Source: AV40 sp038230255 (GTDB taxonomy: Bacteria; Verrucomicrobiota; Verrucomicrobiia; Chthoniobacterales; UBA10450). Taken from it: 64,000 nt of DNA. The notes below the pieces were generated by a model. That model did not search any database, was not told the origin of the DNA, and saw only the letters and a program-made list of their open reading frames with translations. Where the stretch lies: NCBI GenBank assembly GCA_038230255.1, contig JBBRNP010000006.1, forward strand, positions 1 to 64,000, in the 5' to 3' direction. Each line of letters starts with the position of its first letter. Positions within the stretch are counted from its first letter, which is position 1. This document shows positions 55,877 to 63,973 of this stretch, one piece after another. The position numbers were made by a program, and so were the translations under genes.

Positions 55877-56746
55877 TTACGAAATCGCGCTGCCGCTCCA
55901 CTTCAATTTCTGCCGGACCACGCTGAAGAACGACATGTCCGGCATGGCCGCCAATTGGAGCGTCTTTTTCGCTTTCCTGATCTGAACGGTCGCGTCTTTC
56001 GCAATCCGCGTCGGCTCGCGGCCATCAACCGTCAGATAGACCGGATAATCGGGTTCGCTTGCTTCCACTTCGATCACCGACTTTTCCGAAACGATGATGG
56101 AACGATTGGTCAGCACGTGCGGGCAGATCGGCGTGATGACAAACACTCCCGACTCCGGTTCCAGGATCGGTCCGCCGGCGGAAAGCGAATAGGCGGTCGA
56201 CCCGGTCGGCGTTGCGATAATCAAACCGTCGGCATTGAACTCGGTCAGCGCCTCGCCGTTCACGCGTGTCCGCAGTCGAATCAACCGCGAGATTTCGCCG
56301 CGGCTAAACACGGCGTCGTTCAGCCCAATCAACGGTTTGTGGCTTTCCTTCGAATTCCGCAGAACAACTTCGAGCAGTGCACGATCGCTAAATGTCATTT
56401 TTCCTTTGGCGATGCATTCAACCGCTTCCCGAAATGCCGGTGAACTCGCGCACGTCAAAAAGCCAAGCGATCCGACATTAATTCCAAAAATCGGTGGACT
56501 CGATTCGCCGAGATGGCCGGCCACATTCAAAATAGTGCCGTCGCCACCGACTACGACGAGCAGGTCGGCTTTGTCTCCAAGTTGAGCGATTGTGATGTCG
56601 GAACGCTGGCCACTGACCGCCGCAGTCTCCTTCTCCAGCAAGACTGACATCGAGAAGCGGGCGAACTCCGCCGTCAGCGATTTGACCAGCTCCCCCACTC
56701 CGGGTTTACCCGGGTGCGCGATCAATCCGATTGTTTTCGGATGCAT
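55877..56746 (-). CDS. nadK: NAD kinase
   Basis: 289 residues. KTIGLIAHPGKPGVGELVKSL at the start, the phosphate-binding DLLVVVGGDGTILNVAGHLGESSPPIFGINVGSLGFLT, and FNADGLIIATPTGSTAYSLSAGGPILEPESGVFVITPICPH. These include GGDGT, NADG and TGSTAYSLSAGG, all required for ATP-dependent phosphorylation of NAD to NADP. The C-terminal VYLTVDGREPTRIAKDATVQIRKA is typical. The start overlaps tlyA by about 25 bp. One operon of two genes. Confidence 0.96.
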   Translation of the reverse strand: MHPKTIGLIAHPGKPGVGELVKSLTAEFARFSMSVLLEKETAAVSGQRSDITIAQLGDKADLLVVVGGDGTILNVAGHLGESSPPIFGINVGSLGFLTCASSPAFREAVECIAKGKMTFSDRALLEVVLRNSKESHKPLIGLNDAVFSRGEISRLIRLRTRVNGEALTEFNADGLIIATPTGSTAYSLSAGGPILEPESGVFVITPICPHVLTNRSIIVSEKSVIEVEASEPDYPVYLTVDGREPTRIAKDATVQIRKAKKTLQLAAMPDMSFFSVVRQKLKWSGSAIS

Positions 56747-57462
56747 ATAAAAAATTCCTGGTTGCCGTCGGTCCCGGTGATTGTCGACGGAACGAGACCG
56801 ACCACACGATAGTTCGCTTCTTCGACGAAGTTCGCAATTTTTTGCTGCGCTTTTTCGTGGAGCGCAGGCTCGCGGACAATTCCGCCGCGGCCGACATCTT
56901 CCCGCTCCAATTCAAATTGCGGTTTGATCAGCGCCAGAATCATACCGTCCTGGGTTATCAACTCGAAAGCGCGAGGCAAGATCAAAGTCAGCGAGATGAA
57001 TGAAACGTCGGTCACGCAAAGATCGACAAGTTGCGGGACCTGCTCCCGCGAAAGAAATCGCGCATTGAGCTTTTCCATCACCACGACGCGCGGATCGTTT
57101 CTTAATTTCCAAGCCAGTTGGCCGTGACCCACGTCGATCGCGAATACTTTCGCTGCGCCGCGTTGCAATAAGCAGTCCGTAAATCCGCCGGTTGAAGCGC
57201 CAATGTCGAGCGCGGTCTTTCCTTGAACATCGGCTCCAAAAAAGTCGAGCGCGCCCTCAAGCTTCAACGCGCCGCGACTCGCGAATTGCGGCGGATGCAC
57301 AATCGAAATCGGTGCGTCGACTTCAACCAGCTCGGCCGGTTTAGTGAATACGCGGTCGCCAATTCGGACTTCGCCTGCCATGATCGCGCGCTGCGCGCGT
57401 TCGCGGCTTTCAAAAAATCCGCGTTCAACCAAAGACTGATCGACTCGCGCCTTCTTTTTCAT
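56722..57462 (-). CDS. tlyA: TlyA-family rRNA (2'-O-ribose) methyltransferase
   Basis: 246 residues from the ATG at 57462. S4 RNA-binding domain (KKKARVDQSLVERGFFESRERAQRAIMAGEVRIGDRVFTKPAELVEVD), then a FtsJ-like methyltransferase: GALKLEGALDFFGADVQGKTALDIGASTGGFTDCLLQRGAAKVFAIDVGHGQLAWKLRNDPRV, VTDVSFISLTLILPRAFELI, ALIKPQFELEREDVGRGGIVRE. TlyA methylates cytidine 2'-OH in 16S and 23S rRNA (capreomycin-related). Coupling to nadK by overlap is common in many bacteria. Confidence 0.93.
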   Translation of the reverse strand: MKKKARVDQSLVERGFFESRERAQRAIMAGEVRIGDRVFTKPAELVEVDAPISIVHPPQFASRGALKLEGALDFFGADVQGKTALDIGASTGGFTDCLLQRGAAKVFAIDVGHGQLAWKLRNDPRVVVMEKLNARFLSREQVPQLVDLCVTDVSFISLTLILPRAFELITQDGMILALIKPQFELEREDVGRGGIVREPALHEKAQQKIANFVEEANYRVVGLVPSTITGTDGNQEFFICIRKQSD

Positions 57463-57525
57463 TGGCTGCAAACTTCCACCATCGAATCGATCAGCGGCGG
57501 TGGATTTCTCAAATGCTGGCGTCCG

Positions 57526-57564
57526 CCTCTCCCCGTTTGCGGGGAGAGGATTGAGGTGAGGGGG
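57526..57564. repeat. Hairpin repeat of the CTCTCCC family, left side of the DUF559 gene
   Basis: CCTCTCCCC (57526-57534), 6-nt loop, GGGGAGAGG (57541-57549), then ATTGAGGTGAGGGGG. The tail points towards the DUF559 gene. Confidence 0.87.
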
Positions 57565-57613
57565 TGCGCAATTATCTTTTCACAATCGATTGCGAGTTCT
57601 AAACAGCCCACCA

Positions 57614-58006
57614 ATGACTCGTGCGCGATATCTCCGCAAGAAGGCAACCGATTGCGAACGCATTCTCTGGCGCCATCTCCGAAATCGAAAGTTCGCTGCT
57701 CATAAATTCCGGCGACAGCACCCCTTCGATCCTTACGTCCTGGACTTCTATTGTCCGAACGCGAAACTCGCGATCGAGTTGGATGGTTCGGGCCATGATT
57801 CCCGCCTGCGCGAGATGCACGATCAGGCGCGTGCGGAATTTCTAGCCACACAAGGAATTGCCGTCGTCCGCTTCTGGAATCATCAAGTGCGGGAAGAACT
57901 CGACAGCGTCCTTGAAGCCATTTGGTTAGCCTTGGAGCAATGCGCGTCGAACAATCCCTCACCTTCATCCTCTCCCTTTGAGAAAGGGAGAGGAGACAGA
58001 AAATAA
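57614..58006 (+). CDS. DUF559 endonuclease-like protein
   Basis: 130 residues from the ATG at 57614 (an ATG 8 codons upstream is possible). DUF559 fold, related to very-short-patch-repair nucleases: RARYLRKKATDCERILWRHLRNRKFAAHKFRRQHPFDPYVLDFYCPNAKLAIELDGSGHDSRLREMHDQARAEFLATQGIAVVRFWN. The D...E pattern DFYCPNAKLAIELDGSGH carries the likely catalytic acids. The last residues NNPSPSSSPFEKGRGDRK are encoded by the repeat that ends the element. The gene is bracketed by the hairpin repeats at 57526 and 57956, oriented with their tails inward. Function of stand-alone DUF559 proteins is unclear. Confidence 0.87.
   Translation: MTRARYLRKKATDCERILWRHLRNRKFAAHKFRRQHPFDPYVLDFYCPNAKLAIELDGSGHDSRLREMHDQARAEFLATQGIAVVRFWNHQVREELDSVLEAIWLALEQCASNNPSPSSSPFEKGRGDRK
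57956..57997. repeat. Hairpin repeat of the CTCTCCC family, right side of the DUF559 gene
   Basis: CCCTCACCTTCAT tail, then CCTCTCCCTTT (57969-57979), GAG, AAAGGGAGAGG (57983-57993). Reverse orientation to the copy at 57526, so tails face each other across the gene. It supplies the last codons of the nuclease ORF. Confidence 0.87.
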
Positions 58007-58046
58007 GGCGGCCCGTGCTAATAGCGTGCGCAATCGAATCTGTGAT

Positions 58047-58079
58047 CCCTCTCCTCGTCTTTCGAGGAGAGGGCGAGGG
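58047..58079. repeat. Hairpin repeat of the CTCTCCC family (C copy)
   Basis: CCCTCTCCTCG (58047-58057), 5-nt loop, CGAGGAGAGGG (58063-58073), then CGAGGGTGAGG tail. Same orientation as 57526. Confidence 0.85.
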
Positions 58080-58115
58080 TGAGGAGTCGCCCTGTTCTCC
58101 AAGCTGACAGCGATC

Positions 58116-58156
58116 TCTCACCTTCATCCTCTCACTTTGAGAAAGGGAGAGGAGAC
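58116..58156. repeat. Hairpin repeat of the CTCTCCC family (D copy)
   Basis: TCTCACCTTCAT then CCTCTCACTTTGAGAAAGGG and AGAGGAGAC. Same orientation as 57956. With the copy at 58047 it forms an inward-facing pair with no gene inside. Confidence 0.85.
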
Positions 58157-58173
58157 CGGTAATGAGGCAGCCC

Positions 58174-58434
58174 TTACTCATTGGTTTGCTGTTCCTTGAT
58201 TAGTTTATCGACTGACGCGACGTCCTCGGCCGAAGCCCGGCGCCGCTGGTACTTCCGAAAAACGACGTCTTTGAGCGCCAGCAGATCCTCCAGCCGCGGA
58301 ACATCGTAATAGGTCCATTCGGTGTCGTCTTTCAATTTGGCTTGAAGTCGCCAAGCGCCTCCGAACTTCGTCGCGCGGACTTCGCGCTTGCGACCTTCAT
58401 CGTCTTTCTCGGTCCATATGTGTTGACTCGGCAT
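58174..58434 (-). CDS. Small hypothetical protein
   Basis: 86 residues, charged and without signal or membrane segment: QHIWTEKDDEGRKREVRATKFGGAWRLQAKLKDDTEWTYYDVPRLEDLLALKDVVFRKYQRRRASAEDVASVDKLIKEQQTNE. The middle (WRLQAKLKDDTEWTYYDVP) recalls a common conserved verrucomicrobial small protein. It starts at the same base where the divergent CPBP gene may begin. Function unknown. Confidence 0.7.
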   Translation of the reverse strand: MPSQHIWTEKDDEGRKREVRATKFGGAWRLQAKLKDDTEWTYYDVPRLEDLLALKDVVFRKYQRRRASAEDVASVDKLIKEQQTNE

Positions 58435-59342
58435 TGCTGGGAAACCTTACATTAGCAGCCTTGAAGGACGCGGCCAGACTGCTGGTTTATTTGCTCGCAA
58501 CCGTTTTGGTCGCCTCGCTGTTGGCGCCGTGTCTTTTTTGGGGGGCGCAGTCGCTGGTTGCTCACGGCTTCCTAACTTTTCTCGCCCGATACGACTTCGA
58601 AACTTTTTTTCATCGCGCGCTGCTCGTCGCTGCGCTGCTTTTGTTTTGGCCACTCATTCGATCGCTGGAGGTCCGCAGCCTGGATGATTTGCAGATCTCT
58701 CGAAATTCGCATCGCTGGCGGGATGTGTTGGCGGGATTCATCCTCTCGGCCACTCCCCTGCTCTGCTGCGCGGCGATCTTGCTGGCGACGCCAATTTTTT
58801 TTCTGCGCGGCGCGATCAATTGGCCCGCAGTTGTAAAGGTTGCGGGCGCCGCAGCCGTTGTCCCGATTATCGAGGAAACATTTTTCCGCGGACTCGTTCT
58901 GGGCGTTCTGCTGAAAAGCGGACGCAGGTACATGTCGATCTTCGTAACGTCGGCGCTGTATTCCATCGTCCATTTTTTGAAAGCGCCGGACCGAACGTCC
59001 GAACACGTGACCTGGACCTCGGGCTTCAATTCAATCGCGCACGCCTTTGGGCAATTTGCCGACCCGCTCCTGGTCGCCGCGGGGTTCACGACCTTGTTTC
59101 TGATCGGTTGGATTTTGGCCGACGCGCGATTGCAGACTCGCTCGCTCTGGTTGCCAATCGGTTTGCACGCCGGATGGATTCTTACCAGTGGCGTCTTCAA
59201 TAAGATCGCGCGACATGATTTGATCGTGCTGCCGTGGCTTGGAAGAAATCTGTTGGTCGGAATCGTTCCGCTCGGAGTCGCGTGCTTGACGTGGCTGATA
59301 ATGCGCGGCTGGTTGAAATATGTCGGCGCTCGCAACCCCTAG
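58434..59342 (+). CDS. CPBP-family intramembrane metalloprotease
   Basis: 302 residues from a TTG at 58434 (start uncertain; a TTG at 58461 is an alternative). Multi-spanning: LLVYLLATVLVASLLAPCLFWGAQSLV, LLVAALLLFWPLIRSLE, LPLLCCAAILLATPIFFLRG and others. The CPBP/Abi motif is VPIIEETFFRGLVLGVLLK (EExxxR) near residue 145, SALYSIVHFLKAP (His) and WLPIGLHAGWIL (His). Members cleave prenylated or other membrane proteins and some take part in bacteriocin immunity. It runs into comF by a 23-bp overlap, so co-translation is likely. Confidence 0.85.
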   Translation: MLGNLTLAALKDAARLLVYLLATVLVASLLAPCLFWGAQSLVAHGFLTFLARYDFETFFHRALLVAALLLFWPLIRSLEVRSLDDLQISRNSHRWRDVLAGFILSATPLLCCAAILLATPIFFLRGAINWPAVVKVAGAAAVVPIIEETFFRGLVLGVLLKSGRRYMSIFVTSALYSIVHFLKAPDRTSEHVTWTSGFNSIAHAFGQFADPLLVAAGFTTLFLIGWILADARLQTRSLWLPIGLHAGWILTSGVFNKIARHDLIVLPWLGRNLLVGIVPLGVACLTWLIMRGWLKYVGARNP

Positions 59343-60048
59343 CCTTTTCCGCGGAATCGCGTCGCTCCTCTATCCACCGTCGTGCACCATTTGCTCGGCC
59401 TCAGTCGATTTGGGCGAATATCTGTGCGCCGAGTGCGACGCGAAGATTTCTCGAATTGTGCCGCCGTTCTGCTCAAAATGCTCCGAGCCGTTTGATGGCG
59501 CAATCACGACCGCCTTTTCATGTGCCAACTGCGCCCATCGTACTCTTCATTTCGACGCTGCGGTTTCTGCTTACCGAAGCCGTGGAATCGTTCGCCACGT
59601 AATCCTCAATTTTAAATACGGTCGCCAAATTCATCTGCGCCATCTGGTCGCTCGGTGGCTGGTAGCCGCACTCGACGACGAGCGTCTTCGCGAACACCGC
59701 TTCGACGCGATCGTTCCCGTCCCGCTCCATCCGGCGAAACGGCGCGAGCGCGGGTTTAATCAAGCGGCGCTGCTGGCGGAATGGTTGAGCACGCATATGG
59801 CGCTGCCGTTGCGTCCGGTCCTGCAACGCGTTCGTTTTACTACGACCCAGACCGCATTTGACCGGGCCGAGCGCATGCAAAACTTGCGCAATGCATTCCG
59901 TTTACGAAAAAACGGAGACGTGCGAAAGTTACGGGTGCTCCTGATCGATGACGTCTTAACTACCGGCTCAACCTTGAGCGAATGCGCGCGGGTCTTGAAA
60001 GAAGCCGGCGCGCAATCGGTCTATGCCGTGACGGCCGCCCGCGCCTGA
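59320..60048 (+). CDS. comF: ComF-family phosphoribosyltransferase-like protein
   Basis: 242 residues. N-terminal double zinc ribbon (LLYPPSCTICSASVDLGEYLCAECDAKI; PPFCSKCSEPF; FSCANCAHRT) and a PRTase domain with HLVARWLVAALDDERLREHRFDAIVPVPLHPAKRRERGFNQAALLAEW and the PRPP loop VRKLRVLLIDDVLTTGSTLSECARVLKEAG. The Cys-rich start plus DDVLTTG are the ComF signature, associated with natural transformation and DNA damage. Directly before accD by 6 bp. Confidence 0.92.
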   Translation: MSALATPSLFRGIASLLYPPSCTICSASVDLGEYLCAECDAKISRIVPPFCSKCSEPFDGAITTAFSCANCAHRTLHFDAAVSAYRSRGIVRHVILNFKYGRQIHLRHLVARWLVAALDDERLREHRFDAIVPVPLHPAKRRERGFNQAALLAEWLSTHMALPLRPVLQRVRFTTTQTAFDRAERMQNLRNAFRLRKNGDVRKLRVLLIDDVLTTGSTLSECARVLKEAGAQSVYAVTAARA

Positions 60049-60053
60049 TTACC

Positions 60054-60899
60054 ATGGCCATTTTTAAAAAACCGACACTCAAGACCCAGCCGCGCAAGAA
60101 GCGCGACATTCCGCAGGGACTTTTTCAAAAGTGCCCGGGCTGCAATGAAGTGATCCACGAAATCGAGCTCAATGAAAATTTTCGGGTTTGTCCGCGCTGC
60201 GATTATCACTTCGCCCTATCGGCCAAGGACAGGATCGGCAATCTGCTTGATGCCCAAACGTTCGTGGAGATGGACGCGGACCTGAAATCGATCGACACGC
60301 TCCGCTTCCAAGGAATGGCCAGCTACAAAGATCGGCTCAAAAATTATCAGGAGCGCACCGGATTGACCGATGCCGTCATCAGCGGCCATGGAATGATCGA
60401 CGGTTACAAAGTCGCGCTTGCGGTGATGGATTTCGGATTTCTCGCTGCCACGATGGGCTCCGTTGTTGGCGAAAGGATCACCCGCGTGATCGAATACGGC
60501 ACCGATGAAGGCGCCGCCGTTGTCATCGTTTCCGCTTCCGGCGGCGCGCGCATGTACGAAGGCATGCTCAGTTTAATGCAAATGGCCAAAACCAGCGGCG
60601 CGCTTGCCCGTCACGCGGATAAAAGACTTCCTTACATTTCCGTGCTCACGAATCCGACCACCGCGGGCGTGATGGCCAGCTTTGCTTCGTTAGGCGACGT
60701 CATTATCGCCGAACCGAAAAGCATGATCGGGTTTGCCGGACCGCGCGTGATCAAGGAAACAACCCACCAGGATTTGCCGAAAGGATTTCAAACTGCGGAA
60801 TTTCTCGAGGAACACGGCTTGATCGACATGATCGTGCATCGCAAAAAAATGCGCGAGACGATCAGCCATTTGCTCAGCTATTTCTCTTCCGTGTCGTGA
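60054..60899 (+). CDS. accD: Acetyl-CoA carboxylase carboxyltransferase subunit beta
   Basis: 281 residues from the ATG at 60054. Zinc ribbon LFQKCPGCNEVIHEIELNENFRVCPRCDYHF followed by the crotonase-like carboxyltransferase core: ERTGLTDAVISGHGMIDGYKVALAVMDFGFLAATMGSVVGERI, VVIVSASGGARMYEGMLSLMQMAKTSGAL, SVLTNPTTAGVMASFASLGDVIIAEPKSMIGFAGPRVIKETT. This is the beta subunit that with AccA transfers the carboxyl group to acetyl-CoA in fatty acid synthesis. folC starts 4 bp before the stop, as in many bacterial accD-folC pairs. Confidence 0.97.
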   Translation: MAIFKKPTLKTQPRKKRDIPQGLFQKCPGCNEVIHEIELNENFRVCPRCDYHFALSAKDRIGNLLDAQTFVEMDADLKSIDTLRFQGMASYKDRLKNYQERTGLTDAVISGHGMIDGYKVALAVMDFGFLAATMGSVVGERITRVIEYGTDEGAAVVIVSASGGARMYEGMLSLMQMAKTSGALARHADKRLPYISVLTNPTTAGVMASFASLGDVIIAEPKSMIGFAGPRVIKETTHQDLPKGFQTAEFLEEHGLIDMIVHRKKMRETISHLLSYFSSVS

Positions 60900-62110
60900 A
60901 GTACACCGAGGCGCTCGCCTGGCTTTACAGCCTTCAGCGCTTCGGGATCAAACTCGGCCTGGAAAACATCCAGCGTCTGATCGCCGAGTTACATGTCGAT
61001 CTTGGCAACGCGCGCGTCATTCACGTCGCCGGCACCAACGGCAAAGGCTCGGTTTGCGCCATGATCGATTCGATCTGTCGCGCCCAAAAATATCGGAGCG
61101 GCCTTTTTGTTTCACCTCACCTCGTTACTTTTCGGGAACGCATTCGCGTTGATGGCGAAATGATTTCTGAAAACGAAGTTGCGGCCGGTCTGACCAATAT
61201 TCGGAAACTCGTCACTGATTGGGACCCACATCCGACCTTCTTCGAAATCGCGACTGCGCTTGCCTTGAAACATTTCTCGGAAGCAAGGATCGACATCGCC
61301 GTTCTGGAAACGGGCCTGGGCGGGCGACTCGACGCCACCAACGCGATTCAATCGGACGTCGCTGTGATCACACCCATTGCGCTCGATCACGAGCAGTGGC
61401 TTGGCGATTCACTGGCCAAAATCGCGGGCGAGAAAGCCGGAATCACCAAGCCGCGATCGCCGGTTGTTTCCGCGCCGCAACTTCCGGAGGCCGAGAAAGT
61501 GATTCGCGCGCGCGCCGCGGAATGCGAAGCGCCTTTGCATTTTGTAACTGAAACTTACGACAAATCGCCAATCGCGTTGCGCGGCGAACATCAGAAGCTC
61601 AACGCCGCAACCGCAATCGCCGGGATTCGCGCTGGCAAGATCGACATTGACGAAGCGGCGATTGCTGGAGGACTCGCCACCGTCGAGTGGCCAGGACGTT
61701 TCCAATGCTGGGACAAACGAACCGTCATCGATGGCGCCCATAATCCCGCTGCAGCGCAGATTCTTACCAATACCTGGCGCGAAATTTTCGGCGACCAGCG
61801 CGCGACCATGATTTTGGCAATCCTTTCGGACAAGGATTTGAGAAAAATCTGCGAAGTGCTCGCGCCGATTACGGATCTTGTCCTCTTGCCAAAAATTCGA
61901 AGCGAGCGCGCCGCCGATCCAATCGAGCTTCAAAAAATATTTGTCGATCTTGGCCGCAAATCCGAGATTTTCTCGAGCTTTGCCGATTCAATCGCCAAAG
62001 CTCGCCAACAAAGAGATCCCATTCTCATCACCGGCTCATTGCATTTTGCCGGTGAAGCGCTTGCGCACCTTCAAGGCGAACCCGCCGCCTTCGAAGAATG
62101 CGCGCAGTAA
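60896..62110 (+). CDS. folC: Bifunctional folylpolyglutamate synthase/dihydrofolate synthase
   Basis: 404 residues from the GTG at 60896 (overlap GTGA with accD). Mur-ligase-like: YTEALAWLYSLQRFGIKLGLENIQRL, P-loop VIHVAGTNGKGSVCAMIDSICRAQKYRSGLFVSPHLVTFRERIRVDGE, VLETGLGGRLDATNAI, ITPIALDHEQWLGDSLAKIAGEKAGI and VIDGAHNPAAAQIL. It adds glutamate to dihydropteroate and folates. Standard length. The end of the gene meets a paired palindrome at 62111. Confidence 0.95.
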   Translation: MKYTEALAWLYSLQRFGIKLGLENIQRLIAELHVDLGNARVIHVAGTNGKGSVCAMIDSICRAQKYRSGLFVSPHLVTFRERIRVDGEMISENEVAAGLTNIRKLVTDWDPHPTFFEIATALALKHFSEARIDIAVLETGLGGRLDATNAIQSDVAVITPIALDHEQWLGDSLAKIAGEKAGITKPRSPVVSAPQLPEAEKVIRARAAECEAPLHFVTETYDKSPIALRGEHQKLNAATAIAGIRAGKIDIDEAAIAGGLATVEWPGRFQCWDKRTVIDGAHNPAAAQILTNTWREIFGDQRATMILAILSDKDLRKICEVLAPITDLVLLPKIRSERAADPIELQKIFVDLGRKSEIFSSFADSIAKARQQRDPILITGSLHFAGEALAHLQGEPAAFEECAQ

Positions 62111-62180
62111 GTTGTAGCTGCCGCCGTCTCTGGCGGCAGAATTTTCTTAGCCTGCCGATGAGGACATCGGCAGCTACAAC
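62111..62180. repeat. GTAG-type paired palindrome (BIME-like)
   Basis: GTTGTAGCTGCCGCCG at the left, complement CGGCAGCTACAAC at the right, with two hairpins inside (GCCGCC...GGCGGC and TGCCGATG...CATCGGCA). It fills the space between the stop codons of folC and metG; the TAG of the right foot (on the minus strand) is the metG stop. Confidence 0.85.
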
Positions 62181-63841
62181 GCGTTCGGCGTTTCAATCCG
62201 CGGGAATAACGGCACCGGCTTGCCAACCACATGTCCATCCGGCAAACCGCCCCACTCCGCGTCTTTGAGCGCGAACCGTTCTTCTTTTCCACTCAACTCC
62301 ATCTTCCAATTCAGTTGATCGAAAATTCCATGTGCCGCTTTTGGTAACACCGGTGAAATCAAAATCGCGATGACGCGAAGTGATTCGGCCAGATGATACA
62401 GAACTGCATCAAGTTCCGATTTGCGCGCCGGATTTTTAGCCAATTTCCAAGGAGCCGCAATTTCTACCAACTCATTGCTTGTCCTGCTCCAATGGTTCAG
62501 CATCCCTATCTCCTCGTGGACGGCAAATCGAGGCATCGTGGAGACCTCGGAACATATCTTAGCCAATCCTGAAATCGTTCGGAGTAGCCCTGCCATATGC
62601 GCAGTTTGTTTCTCCAAACTATCCGTCGCGGGTGATATGGAGTTCCACCATCCGTCTGGCTTCAAAAACAAAGGATGGCTCTCAAAACTCTTATCAAGAC
62701 GACCCTCGCGATACCTGCCTGCCATGTTTAGAGTTCGGTTTAGGAGGTTACCTAACGAATTGGCCAAATCTCCGTCATGTCGACCGATAAGTCGTTCCTC
62801 CGCAAAATCAGCGTCCCGTCCCATTGCAATGTCGCTCATCAAGTAATATCGCAACGCTTCAGTGCCATATTTATCGGCAAGTTCGTTGGGATCGACGACA
62901 TTTCCCGCACTCTTGCTGATTTTTGCGCCGCCGAGGTTCCACCAACCGTGGACGAGTAGTTGTGGAATCTGGTCGTCAGGAAAACCGATCGCGTGGAGCA
63001 TGATCAGCCAATAAATGCCGTGCGCCGGAACGAGAATATCTTTTCCGATGATTTGCAGTGCCGGCCACTTGTCTCGGAAATCCGGCGGCTGCTTTTCGTA
63101 ATTGTCGATCTTCGGATCGTAGCCGGCGAAGCTGATGTAATTGCTTAGCGCGTCGAACCAGACATAAGTCACGAAATCCTTGTCGAACGGCAGCTCGATC
63201 CCCCAATCGAGCCGCGATTTCGGACGCGAGATACACAAATCGCCGCTGGTTCGCTCAATCGCATTCCGTAATTCCGTCTGCCGAAAATCTGGAATGACGG
63301 CGTCCTTTCGATTGTCGATGTAACGCAGCAGCCAATCTTTGTGCTGGCTGAGTTTGAAGTAATAATTTTCTTCTTCGCGAAATTCGACCTGTCCCCATTC
63401 CGGACCGAACTCGCCATCCGGGCCGCGCTCTTTGTCGGTTAGAAACTGTTCCTGGCGAATCGAATAGTGACCGGACTGCTTGTCTTTGCAGATCTGTCCG
63501 GCGTCGAACAAACGTTGCAGCATTCCTTGCACGACTTTTTTGTGGCGCGGCGAAATCGTTTCCGCCCATTCGTCGTATTTCACATCCAACTTTTTCCAAA
63601 GATCGACAAACTTTTGGGTCAGGCCTTTGACGAACTCCGCCGGTGGAACGCCGGCTTTGGCCGCTGATTGCTGAACTTTCTGGCCGTGTTGATCGACACC
63701 GGTCAGATAAAAAACTTTTTCACCTTTGAGCCGGTGATAGCGCGCGATCACATCAGCCAGCACTTTTTCGTAAGCGTGCCCGATGTGCGGCGGCGAATTG
63801 GTGTAATCGATCGCCGTAGTGATGAAAAACGTCTTCGGCAT
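62174..63841 (-). CDS. metG: Methionyl-tRNA synthetase
   Basis: 555 residues. Class I catalytic core with the HIGH-type motif YTNSPPHIGHAYEKVLADVIARYHRLKG, then VFYLTGVDQHGQKV, the connective domain (without the zinc-binding cysteines found in E. coli MetRS), LPFDKDFVTYVWFDALSNYISFAGYDP, WPALQIIGKDILVPAHGIYWLIML and the KMSKS-type loop GGAKISKSAGNVVDP. The anticodon-binding helical domain follows, but the C-terminal tRNA-binding domain of longer enzymes is missing. The stop codon TAG (62174-62176) comes from the neighbouring palindromic repeat. Confidence 0.96.
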   Translation of the reverse strand: MPKTFFITTAIDYTNSPPHIGHAYEKVLADVIARYHRLKGEKVFYLTGVDQHGQKVQQSAAKAGVPPAEFVKGLTQKFVDLWKKLDVKYDEWAETISPRHKKVVQGMLQRLFDAGQICKDKQSGHYSIRQEQFLTDKERGPDGEFGPEWGQVEFREEENYYFKLSQHKDWLLRYIDNRKDAVIPDFRQTELRNAIERTSGDLCISRPKSRLDWGIELPFDKDFVTYVWFDALSNYISFAGYDPKIDNYEKQPPDFRDKWPALQIIGKDILVPAHGIYWLIMLHAIGFPDDQIPQLLVHGWWNLGGAKISKSAGNVVDPNELADKYGTEALRYYLMSDIAMGRDADFAEERLIGRHDGDLANSLGNLLNRTLNMAGRYREGRLDKSFESHPLFLKPDGWWNSISPATDSLEKQTAHMAGLLRTISGLAKICSEVSTMPRFAVHEEIGMLNHWSRTSNELVEIAAPWKLAKNPARKSELDAVLYHLAESLRVIAILISPVLPKAAHGIFDQLNWKMELSGKEERFALKDAEWGGLPDGHVVGKPVPLFPRIETPNAL

Positions 63842-63849
63842 TCCGGCGA

Positions 63850-63885
63850 CCAGCCTTCGCTAAAGTTACGGGCTTGGCAAGGACA
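63850..63885. repeat. Degenerate copy of the CCTTCGC...GGCTACGGCG repeat
   Basis: ACCAGCCTTCGCTAAAGTTA then CGGGCTTGGCAAG, related to the elements at 16785, 18430 and 27946 but with several differences. It is upstream of metG. Confidence 0.5.
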
Positions 63886-63916
63886 GTGGCGGACGCGTGA
63901 TCACTTCGCAACCGCA

Positions 63917-63973
63917 ACTGTAGCCGCGTCGCTGTGCGACGCGTGCACGCGGCCCACAGGGCCGCGGCTACAA
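63917..63973. repeat. GTAG-type paired palindrome (BIME-like)
   Basis: CTGTAGCCGCG at the left and CGCGGCTACAAT at the right with two hairpins between (GCGTCGC...GCGACGC and GCGGCCC-ACA-GGGCCGC). Same organisation as 62111-62180. No gene is recognised between 63842 and the window end. Confidence 0.85.

Noticed and set aside
57459..58181. A 240-codon minus-strand ORF containing LLSLSQ.ERMKVRD repeats
   Set aside because: The repeats are translations of the hairpin elements; it lies across the DUF559 gene.
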